The notes beneath the pieces were generated by a model, which searched no databases, was not told the DNA's origin, and was given only the letters and a program-made list of their open reading frames with translations. Of a stretch of 64,000 nucleotides of DNA, positions 24,536 through 33,886 are shown piece by piece (the first letter of the stretch is position 1; each line of letters starts with the position of its first letter). The stretch is from assembly GCA_019009955.1 (NCBI GenBank), contig CM032230.1, positions 130,438,501 to 130,502,500 on the forward strand, given 5' to 3'. A program made the translations under genes and the position numbers. The DNA is from Riptortus pedestris (lineage: Eukaryota > Arthropoda > Insecta > Hemiptera > Alydidae).

Positions 24536-24647
24536 GTTCTCTCTATTTCTCCTTCAATACGAAGCCAATATAAATAGGAGTTAAAATGTTAGCTGGGCTT
24601 GAGTTGAGATGCGTTAGTGACTGAGTAGGACAAATGAGATACAAAAG

Positions 24648-25304
24648 TCCATCACGCAGGGCCTGCGTAAACTAAGCAGATTTCCCACGTGAAGTTTTAC
24701 AATAGAGAAATCTGCATACTGGTAACAGTAGTAGTAAAGAGTTTCTAAACCAATTTCACGAGTGCTGAACAGTTACGGAACAGGCCGAACTAGATTTCGG
24801 GGGATACTCACGAACAGACCCGACATCAGCCGATCTCATCTCGTCCGTTATCCGCACACATTTAATAAAAATGCAAATATCTCGGTTAATATTCAAGATA
24901 GAGAATAAATGTTTATAACAATATTTATAGTAAATTTCATTTGCAATAAGATTGGACCTATACAAGATTTCGATCCGACGTATAGTAACAGAGATACCGA
25001 ATTTTCGAAAATCCCCTTTCTTAACCCCCCCCCCCCCCTCCCACTTATGTGAGTTCAGCCATTAACGAACTTGATCTTTCTTTTTGCATAAAACGATTAA
25101 ATATCGAGTTTGGCAACAATCAAAAGTGCAACCGCTAGAGCGTTAGCAGACAAAATTATATATATATATATATATATATAATTTTGAACGGACCTCATTT
25201 TCGTTATCTCCTGGGCAGGATCGATGGACATTTGAAGAAAAATTTCAAAAATCGCGTCATGAGTACGACCTCAATAGCTGATTTTCCCGAAGGAAATCTG
25301 CTGA
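24648..25304 (+). mobile_element. Family 2 element, inverted partner
   Basis: Begins TCCATCACGCAGGGCCTGCG and ends CTGA at 25301-25304 after attttcccgaaggaaatctg. It contains the same blocks as 23893-24535 in mirror order, with (TA)n at about 25156-25180. The two copies are separated by only about 110 bases. Confidence 0.7.
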
Positions 25305-25596
25305 AAATTTGAACCATAAAAATACAAATAATACGGCTGCTAATGTTCAAGTCAGAGAAAACATGTTTAAAACAGTAGGTGTAGAAAATTAAAATTTCAT
25401 CAAGATTAGTTATATAAAATTTTTCGATACGATACAGGTCCGGAGATATTCCGAATTTTCAATTATAACACTAAAGATCGCGTGTCGTTAATGTTTGAAA
25501 TCTGACCAGGAATAGGGGAGGAAGTGATTCGAAAACTCAAAATATCTCTCTTATAGAACCAATCATGTTGACTATTGGTGTTCTATAATTATTCTT

Positions 25597-25835
25597 CTGT
25601 ACATCTCGTCATAACCCAAATATTATGGGAGTTATCCATTGCTTATTTATTTCAGCCTTTAGTAAATTTGCTGAGGGGCGTAAAGAATAGATTGTGAGGT
25701 GAGGTCACAAGTGTATCATACCAGCAAGTGGGAAATGTTCGTAGTATACGCAGCCCTTGCGTGACTGACGTTTATTTATATGGACAAAGCTTGGTTACCG
25801 GACTAACTGTTATATCATTTGCTCTGGGAGGATGA
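25597..25835 (-). repeat. Inverted copy of 18876-19110
   Basis: Reverse complement of the segment found inside the Merlin element, including gcccctcagcaaattta and the variant family 2 hairpin acgcagcccttgcgtgac. Confidence 0.85.
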
Positions 25836-26108
25836 GAAAAATCTGTCAAGTCATAGTGATACGGAGGTATGAATTCCAATAAATAACCTTGCGCTGGACG
25901 GACATCAGCTTCCCTCAATTACATGACCTGCAAAACCTTTCTTCCAAGTTCCAACAACAATAGTCTGTAATAGATCTCTGGGTGGAGTTTTTGTTTTTTT
26001 ATTTATTTTTTTTTTTTTTATGTGGCTCCTGGCACTAGTTGTGTCATTGCCACTTTCTCGTCGCTTGGGGAAAAGGGTTACCTTAATTCGACTTTATTAC
26101 TTTTTTAC

Positions 26109-26611
26109 TTAATGTGACGTGTTCTTCCATTCCTGTATGAATCTTTGAAATGCAGTTGTGTTTTCCTGTGTGCTGACTATATCCGCAGGTTCCGGTGAAT
26201 AACTATATACCGCTCTCATTAACAGGATTCTTGGAATCATATTTTGAACATGCAACGCTGTTTCCTCGTTCTCTCCGCAGGAATATTTTGGAGTGTTTCT
26301 CCTTTTATATTTGTGCAAATAACTCGCGAATGGTGTCCCAGCGCCTTCCACTCTGTTCCTGTATAAGCAATTGCTGCTTTCGGCCTTTCTCCAGGACAGT
26401 ATTTATAAACATGGCTTGCTTTTTGTGGAATATGAGCCAATCTCCCCTCCCTCACTGGAGGTTCCTGCATTGCTACCACTGTGCTAGCGCAGATCGCATC
26501 TCTCCAAGTCTCTGCGGCTGCCAGTCTTCTTCTGCCCAGATTAATTTGAATTATCTTAAGCGGACTCTTCTTGCCTCGAGATGCTCTGTTATTTGTCTTT
26601 GTAAACACCAT
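26109..26611 (-). pseudogene. LINE ORF2 remnant: endonuclease start joined to C-terminal zinc-finger end
   Basis: The frame starting at 26611 reads LKIIQINLGRRRLAAAETW and VAMQEPPVREGRLAHIP, the opening of an R1/Jockey-type endonuclease with its conserved Asn and Glu (QINLG, QEP). From about 26345 another frame reads KYKRRNTPKYSCGENEETALHV, which matches the cysteine-histidine motif near the end of such ORF2 proteins, and stops at about 26109. The reverse transcriptase between them is absent. It is not functional. Confidence 0.8.
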
Positions 26612-26710
26612 ATTCTGTTGTATGTATCCTCTTGCTTATGTATCCCATGTATGCCTGGCATTTACTATCGTACGTTGAGTGGTCTGCCTTTTTTTTAATA
26701 GCCACACAGT

Positions 26711-27442
26711 TTACGCATTTTGGTGGTTTATTCTTATTTGGGCACTCTCTTCTGTCTTCTGGCTTTTACAGTTCCTTCCTATATGTCCATGAGCTTGACA
26801 TTTGAAACACCTCGGCTGTTCGATATAGTCGTAACACTTTATCGACAGAAGACCGAACTTCACTCTGTTGGTAAGTAGAACTCTTCGTGCATGTGGCCCC
26901 ACTTGCAGTACCCATTGCACAGTATGCCTATTCCTCGGCCCTCTTCTAAACAGAGCTCGGATTGCATCTCTACTCCCTTCAGCTTTGCTTTCCTTATTCA
27001 GCTGTTCCATCAGTCGGCTCTCCACCCTGGCTGCCTCCCATCCAGCGGGAACTCCAACTGCTACAACTCTGGGCATCCTTTTATTTACATTTGAAACCCG
27101 CAGCTGACCTGTGCTATTGCTGTTTTTGATCACGTGCGACAGCTTTTTTGCTTCTTCTGTATTGCTCGTCCTGATTAGGATTGTTCCTTCTCTTGTAATC
27201 CTCAGATCTTTAATTTCGTTGCCCACAGATTCCGGGTTTATTCCTTCAACTAGATCCACCAGCGTGGCCGCTTTCTCTGCTGAATTTTGATTTTCAGACT
27301 CGGCTAGCTCTACTCTGACTACTGTGGATGGGCTTGACTCAACACACCTGTTTGCATCCGGTATCAGTATTTTAAGGTCATCTTTTCTTATTATGATGCC
27401 TGACCGAGACTTGCCTCTCTTCCTATTTCCTTTCTTGACCAC
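26711..27442 (-). pseudogene. LINE ORF1 (gag-like) with CCHC zinc knuckle
   Basis: A 243-residue open frame; the frame is also open some distance upstream, so 27442 need not be the true start. The N-terminal part is basic and low in complexity. The middle (EGTILIRTSNTEEAKKL, then RMPRVVAVGVP) resembles the RRM-like region of R1/Jockey gag proteins. The C-terminus has CFKCQAHGHIGRNC, a CCHC knuckle that binds nucleic acid. It is labelled a pseudogene because the element cannot be autonomous, but this frame itself is unbroken. Confidence 0.8.
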
Positions 27443-27640
27443 ATGTGTCCACTTGCCACTGCTTTCCTCCCTGTCTTCAGGACTACTCAGCAGTTCTGCC
27501 TTTTTGTTGCCTCTGTCATCTCGTGTAACTGGTGTGTTGCTGGGTGGCGTTTTAGCAGATTTCCCGCTGTTTCAGGCGTTTTAGCAGAAGCCAGCTGTTG
27601 AGGATGAACTCATAACGCAATATTTGGGGATAAAAACGTT

Positions 27641-27934
27641 TCCATCAATACCTCATAAGAGATGAAAATAAAATTCGTTGACATTTACATATGTGCACGT
27701 GATGAAATATAAAAACTTTGAACGTATAATAGTCTCTGTACGTTTGTGAGTGTGCATATGTGATTGTTTGTTTTTTTCATGCATGACTACACATGTTTGC
27801 TGTGTATGTCTGTAATTCTGTATCTGAGTTTTTATTAAGTAAAGATATATATTGTAACTACCACTTGAACCCCAGTATATCATTAATCATTTTATTAAAG
27901 AAGTTTAAATACTACTTATTGTTATTATCGAAAA
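27641..27934. other. No gene seen
   Basis: AT-rich stretch containing a tgtgtgtgcatatgtg-like purine-pyrimidine run. No recognisable coding or repeat signal. Confidence 0.5.
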
Positions 27935-28120
27935 GGACTTATTATTATTATTTATTAACATCTACTTTTTGCTACTATGTCTATTGGGACGGGTTATCAA
28001 CATGTTACCACCCTTTTCTGGCCATGGTGGGACTAAGGATTTTATTTAATGTGGTCGTTATTAATGAAATTCTGCCCAGGCGGTGATCGAACTCGCCATT
28101 CTAAGTTTACCATGTGAGAA
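27935..28120 (-). repeat. tRNA-derived SINE
   Basis: Shares gggacgggttatcaacatgttaccaccc, ggtgggactaagga and gatcgaactcgcc with the other SINE copies, in reverse orientation. The tRNA head is partly kept (accatgtgagaataaagg). Confidence 0.8.
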
Positions 28121-28261
28121 TAAAGGCAACACTACGTTTGAGAGTAATGACTAACGTGAGCCCTACTATTAAATCATAATAAAAACAAAATAACTTTATT
28201 ATTTAAAATATCACTTCTCTAGAATTTATAATTAAAGACGATTATTAAATCTAATAAAACG

Positions 28262-28584
28262 AAAATCACTTTATTATGGGCATTTGAAGAAATGTTCCGA
28301 AACTCACGTTTACAGTACAAACTCAATAGCTGATTGCCATACTAAAGATGAAGTCGGACTGGGAGGGAGGGGGGAGGGTGTAAATAGGGTGAAATGTCGG
28401 AATTACGATATTATACGTCGGATCGAAAAATTGCATATAGTCAGTCTTATTGTAAATGTAATTGCCAATAAATGTTCTTATAAATATGTTTCCCCTAATA
28501 TGATTATTAACCGAGATATTTGATTTTTTAGTTTTCAGCGATCAGTAAACCCCCACTCCTAGCCATATCATTTTATGAACAAGC
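28262..28584 (-). repeat. Family 2 diverged remnant, host of the 2.77-kb transposon
   Basis: Contains catttgaagaaatgttccgaaac, a G-rich tract at 28360-28380, acgtcggatcgaaaaattg and ttattaaccgagatatttg, all family 2 internal blocks. The sequence resumes at 31361 after the transposon. Confidence 0.65.
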
Positions 28585-28588
28585 TACT

Positions 28589-29185
28589 GGGTCATTCCAC
28601 ATCAATTCAACCACACCATGACACCCATGATTTCAGATTTTGTTGAATTTTATTTTGGGGGTTCTATTCATTGATTTAAGAAACTATACCAAATATTTTT
28701 GATATATCTTTAACGGTTTGGATTTTATGGCCTCTTAAAGTTTTGTGATTTTAGTGTTTTCTATCGATTAGGATCTGTAAAGTTAATTTGTTTTCATTTC
28801 AAAAATAATTTGTAACTTTCTTATTTACGAACCAATTTTGATGGAATTTTTTGTGTGTATTCATAAATATATTTAAAAACAATAAAAAAATAAACTAAGG
28901 TAACAAGTAAGTATTTGTGGACAGAAAAAAATTGCAAAGTGTCAATTTGAGCTTTTCAGAAAGCAAATATATAGTTTCACGTAAAATTGAATATCTACTA
29001 AAGGGAATAGGATAATCATGGAAATCTTTTTTTATTTATGTTCTAAGACATATGACCTACCACCTAAAACAATAAAATTAATGGTTATTTGACCCCTTCA
29101 TTGTTTATTCCAAGTTTAAAAATAAATATATAGAAAAATTTAGAAATTTGTATGAATTAAAAGATAATGATAAATAAATGTAACT
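28589..29185 (+). repeat. Left terminal inverted repeat of the 2.77-kb transposon
   Basis: About 597 bases matching the reverse complement of 30747-31356, from GGGTCATTCC at the end to the gataaataaa/gtaact inner boundary. AT-rich, with no gene. Confidence 0.9.
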
Positions 29186-29353
29186 AAGAGCTCAGAAGTA
29201 AAATAGTTAATGGTATATACTTAAAGTTAATTTTAAAACAGTGGTATTTAAGTTATCTTAATTCATAAAACTGCAGCTGTACAATGTAAAGAAACTAATC
29301 AAGTTGTAACAAGAAAAATCTCTACCTCAACAGGCTCACTGGCTTGTTCAGGC

Positions 29354-30559
29354 ATGAAAATTTCAAAAAATCAACTCATTAAAATTTTAGAATCAAAATT
29401 CGAAGACTATGACGAGGAAGACGTCATTAAGTACAATCAGTGGGTGTCCACAGATAGAACAGAAATGATACAGTGTTCCAGCACTGTTGAAGAATTCATT
29501 GAAACGTTAGTTGAAAAACTTCACAAACTGATACCTCATTCTTACATTGCTAAATCACAATCAACAACTTTTAAAAAATTGAAGGAAACATCTCCTTTTG
29601 ACACAGCTATTATCTCAATGGACTTTAGTGAAAATTATTCATTCACATTGCAAGACGAGGCCCAAGGATACCACTGGACCTCAAATTCTTGCACTATACA
29701 TCCTGTCATCATACACTGCAAAGATGCAACTGAGAAAAATATTGTCCTACCCCTTTGCATTATATCTGATGACCTCAAACACGATGTAAGTATGGTGTAT
29801 GAAATCCAAAAATATGTGATTGAATTTTTGAAAGAAAACCACCCACATATCAAAAAAGTTCATTACTTCAGTGATGGGTGTGCTGCTCAGTGCAAAAATA
29901 AGTACAATTTCATAAATCTGTGCCTACATGAGAAAGATTTTGAAATTCGGGCCCAATGGTCTTTTTTTGCTACTAGTCATGGTAAAACAGAATGTGATGG
30001 AATTGGAGGTACAGTGAAACGATTAGCTCGGAAGGAAAGTTTGCAAAGACCCTTAGAAAACCAAATAATATCAGTGGCTCTATTGTTTGACTTTTGCAAA
30101 ACCAGAATAGAAAAAGTCAGTTTTTTCTTCATAACTAAAGAAATAGTTGAAATAAGTCGTCCTGCTTTGGAAGGTCGCTTCAAAAATGTTCAAACTCTTC
30201 TAGGGACAAGATCATTTCACAACTTTCAGCCAATAGATGAAACCGGAACCATTGAGGCTCGAAGAATTAGCAAGGACGAAAAACCAGCTCTCACTTTTAA
30301 TTGATTGAACAATCGACCAAAGAGTCAAGTAACATTGAAAGATTTAAGCCCAGGATGTTACATTGCTTGTGTATATGACAGATTGTGGTACTTTGGCATG
30401 GTGAGTGAGGTGAACACCAAAGAACAAGATGTCACAGTACTGTTCCTTCATCCACATGGACCTTCAGCATCATTTTCTTGGCCTAAAAAGGAGGATATAT
30501 GTGCTGTACCCATTCTTCATATTATTACGACTGTGGAATCTCCAAAAACAATGAAATGA
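29354..30559 (+). pseudogene. Transposase-like protein with one in-frame stop
   Basis: A 316-residue open frame (29354-30301) ends at TGA 30302-30304 and continues in the same frame for 84 residues to 30559. The frame is also open upstream from about 29248, so the true start may be earlier or in a lost exon. Three acidic motifs fit an RNase-H-type transposase: IISMDFSEN, KVHYFSDGCAAQ and TECDGIGGTVKR. In memory, the motif set HWT..HP, SDG.A.Q.KN and ATSHGK...DGIGGTVKR recurs in many unnamed arthropod and cnidarian proteins. The C-terminal 84 residues include a YIACVYDRLWYFGMV segment. It is compact and little decayed. Confidence 0.75.
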
Positions 30560-30746
30560 AGAAAGTACCAGTTTTCTCAACAATGTATGTCAAGTGTTGA
30601 AGCAAAATTAAACGATACTTTAAAATTGTAAAGAGCATTGACCAAAACAACCATAAGAATTGTATATATTAAAGTACACTTAACTGGGGTAAACAATAAT
30701 GTAAACTGTATTTATTGTACAATAAACCTATGTAAACTATCTTTTT

Positions 30747-31356
30747 AGTTACCTTTATTTATCATTTTCTTTTAATTCTTACAAATTTCTAAATTTTTCT
30801 ATATATTTATTTTTAAACTTGGAATAAACAATGAAGGGATCAAATAACCATTAATTTTATTGTTTTAGGTGGTAGGTCATATGTCTTAGAACATAAATAA
30901 AAAAAGATTTCCATGATTATCCTTTTCCCTTTTGTAGATATTCAATTTTACGTGAAACTATATATTTGCTTTCTGAAAAGCTCAAATTGACACTTTGCAA
31001 TTTTTTTCTGTCCACAAATACTTACTTGGTACCTTAGTTTATTTTTTTATTGTTTTTAAATATATTTCTGAATACACACAAAAAATTCCATCAAAATTGG
31101 TTCGTAAATAAGAAAGTTACAAATTATTTTTGAAATGAAAACAAATTAACTTTACAGTTCCTAATCGATAGAAAACACTAAAATCACAAAACTTTAAGAG
31201 GCCATAAAATCCAAACCGTTAAAGATATATCAAAAATATTTGTTATGGTTTCTTAAATCAATGTATTCATTGAACCCCCAAAATAAAATTCAGCAAAATC
31301 TGAAATCATGGGTGTCGAAATCATTTTTTTTTGGTTGATTTGAGATGGAATGACCC
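30747..31356 (-). repeat. Right terminal inverted repeat of the 2.77-kb transposon
   Basis: Reverse complement of 28589-29185 with scattered single-base differences. It ends GGAATGACCC, next to TACT. Confidence 0.9.
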
Positions 31357-31360
31357 TACT

Positions 31361-32070
31361 ATGTTATGAACTATATTATCTAAGACTATTTTAAGCTTAA
31401 ATTCCAAATACTGATTTCAATAGACCTATATTATACGAGATACATGCAAATTGCCTATAATTGTTATATTCATGTTTTCTCTAATATTATTAGAGTATTA
31501 ACCCAGATATTTGGATTTCTTAGTTTTCAGCCGTCAGTAAATATTTCAGTCCCGCTCCCACTCATGTCATAATAACAATAAGCTGTTATAACATGAAACT
31601 TTTCTAAGCTTAAATACAAAATATTATTTTCATGATACCTTTATAAGCGAGTTACATCCAAATTCGTTGTGCGATGTCGCCATCATTTTACATTCTTGTC
31701 TCGAAAATGTTTATTTTTACATTTAACTGTTTCAGTAAACACTAAAGATCGTATTTGATATTGACAGAAATCGGACCAAGTATAGGGAGGTTTAGAAGGG
31801 GGATTTCGAAAATTCAAAATATCTCCGTTATTATGAGTCAGGTCGAAAAATGTTATAGAATCAATCTTGTTGAAATATCGAAGCTCTACAATTGTTGCTG
31901 TATTCTTTTTTTCGTAACTCAAATATTAATCGAGTAATTGTTACAGGTTTTCCAGGAGATCCAAAGTGTGTTAAACCAGCATGTGATTTTGTTACCAGTA
32001 TGTGATTTATCTACTGTTAAACATCAGGAGGGAAGTCCGCTTAGTTTACGCAGTCTGCGTGACGGACTTT
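31361..32070 (-). repeat. Family 2 diverged copy (continues 28262-28584)
   Basis: Internal blocks are seen at 31745-31850 (aaatcggacc, gaaaattcaaaatatctccg, gtcgaaaaatg). The 5' hairpin end lies at about 32035-32070 (gcttagtttacgcagtctgcgtgacggac). More than one old copy may be joined here. Confidence 0.6.
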
Positions 32071-32524
32071 TATTTATCAGTTATGCTTCTCAATCAATTT
32101 TTCTAAAAATGCAGACACAAAGAGGCGAGTGCACAACAGTACACCAACCCTATAGTTAACTCTCTGATACGAAACTCCAACCGCCTTATCAGCTGTCAGT
32201 AGAGGAACTTGCAGAGGTCTTCCCATTCAGCTGTATGATACCCTTGTCTCTTCGGTAATTTGAATATAAAAGGAGGAACGCCCACTTCATGCGCCATGTC
32301 ATAATTCATAGCTCCCCTATCTCTAGGTCAATTCTCAATTCCTTTCCTCTTCGATAAGGTTTTCATAAATTATAAATTAAAATGATTCTCTTTTTGGGGA
32401 AATTTTTTCTTGTGACTAAAAAACTCAATATAACAGAGAAAACAAGAAACTTTGTTTGTGAAAACAAAGTATGGCTGCTCACTTCTGGTGAGATGCAGAA
32501 GACTCACTTCCAATAAAAAAAAAG
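32071..32524. other. No gene seen
   Basis: No recognisable coding or repeat signal. The region separates two family 2 copies that are inverted to each other. Confidence 0.5.
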
Positions 32525-32960
32525 TGTGTCACGCAGGGGCTGCGTAAACTAAGCAGATTTCCCACGTGAAGTTTTTCAATAGAGAAATTTCACGAGAGTC
32601 GAGCCGTTAAGGAAACGGCCGAACTAGCTTTTGGCGGGAAAGTCACCCGTCCGTTAGCCTCCCAGATTTAATAAAAATGCAAATATCTCGGTTAATATTC
32701 AAGATAGAGAATAAATTTATATAACAATATTTATAGTAAATTTAATTTGCAATAAGATTGATTCTGTACAATTTTTCGATCCGACGTATAGTAACGGAGA
32801 TATTTCGAATTTTCGAACATCCTCCCCTCTAAATCCCCCCTCCCTCTCGCTGGTGCGATTTCAGCCGTTAACGAACTTGATCTTTCTTTTTTTACATAAA
32901 ACGCTTAAATATGAAGTTTGGTAACGATCAAACAAAAATTGCGACAGCTAGAGCGTTAAC

Positions 32961-33034
<74 letters not shown>

Positions 33035-33151
33035 GAACGGACATCATTTTCGTCATCTCCTGGGTAGGATCGGTGGACATTTGAGGAAATTTTTGAAAAC
33101 TCGTGTCATGAGTACTTCAATAGCTGATTTCCCTTAAGGGAAATCTGCTAA
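32525..33151 (+). mobile_element. Family 2 element
   Basis: Starts at the hairpin acgcaggggctgcgt, followed by aaactaagcagatttcccac, and ends with gatttcccttaagggaaatc, TG and CTAA (33148-33151). The internal (TA)n tract is at 32962-33029. It is followed within 7 bases by another family 2 start. Confidence 0.7.
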
Positions 33152-33157
33152 GAAAAG

Positions 33158-33389
33158 TCCGGGGCTGGTTAAACTAAGCAGATTTTCCTCGAGAAATTTC
33201 ACAATACATCAATCTACATACTGGTAACAAAACATCACCGTGAATATTAATTGAATAAATACAATCGGTAATAAGGAATCTTTCAGTCAATTTTAATAGC
33301 TTTGAACTTTTAATAACTTTCGTCATCTCCTGGGTAGGATCGATGGGCATTTGAAGAAATATTTCTAAAATCGCGTTTTCAGGGATTTT
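33158..33389 (+). repeat. Family 2 partial copy
   Basis: 5' start tccggggctggttaaactaag (damaged hairpin), then sequence to ctacatactggtaacaaaac, and a separated 3' block gtcatctcctgggtaggatcg ... atcgcgtt. The centre is missing. Confidence 0.65.
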
Positions 33390-33477
33390 GTAAACTACCC
33401 ATGTTCTGGAATTTATCTCATCTCATCATACATTCGGTATTTCTAAGTAACTATAATTATAGAGCATCGATAGTTTA

Positions 33478-33820
33478 ACTAACAAGATTTTGACATTTAC
33501 CCGTCCCAGTGTTTAGGGTTAATACCCGTCGTTTCTGTGGATTTGTAAATAATATAATTAATTTTTTATGTAAGACTGCACTGTCCTCCATATTGTCATA
33601 TTTCCCGTTTCCTGTGCATTATGCATAGATTTGAATTATTAAGGAAAAATATTAACATACATTTGAATTAATTTTTCCAGGTGTGGTACCTGGTAGTTCA
33701 TATTGAAAAGAATTGTTGAGCGAATTTCTCTAAATAACAAAATAAACAACTTTTGTTATGTGCATATTTGCCAAAACCACAATAAGAAACGAAATATCAC
33801 TATTACTAATTTCAGGCCTC

Positions 33821-33822
<2 letters not shown>
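33478..33822 (-). repeat. Family 1 3' part, reverse orientation
   Basis: The reverse complement shows the unit gtcaaaatcttg-style tail, attaacatacatttgaatt, and ends within the gggaggcctgaaatt block. It is separated from the next forward copy by (TA)n at 33823-33880. Confidence 0.75.

Positions 33823-33880
<58 letters not shown>

Positions 33881-33886
<6 letters not shown>

Larger units (their letters stand above)
25985..27560 (-). mobile_element. Non-LTR retrotransposon (R1/Jockey-like), internally deleted
   Basis: On the minus strand the order is ORF1 (gag-like, 27560-26711), the start of ORF2 with an apurinic-type endonuclease (26611 to about 26350), then directly the C-terminal end of ORF2 (about 26345-26109), a short 3' UTR and an A-rich tail at 25990-26020. 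The central reverse-transcriptase region is missing. The 5' end abuts a family 2 end at 27550-27640 (ttttagcagatttccc, gttgaggatgaactcataacg). Confidence 0.82.
28589..31356 (+). mobile_element. DNA transposon with about 0.6-kb terminal inverted repeats
   Basis: Ends GGGTCATTCC and GGAATGACCC, flanked by the 4-bp direct repeat TACT (28585-28588 and 31357-31360). The left arm (28589 to about 29185) and right arm (about 30747-31356) are inverted copies with few differences by eye. The interior of about 1.56 kb carries one long transposase-like ORF. A 4-bp target duplication occurs in Sola and some Academ elements. I cannot assign the superfamily from memory, and Sola-like is only a suggestion. 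Confidence 0.9.

Noticed and set aside
26195..26698. 167-residue plus-strand frame
   Set aside because: It is the antisense shadow of the LINE ORF2 remnant on the minus strand.
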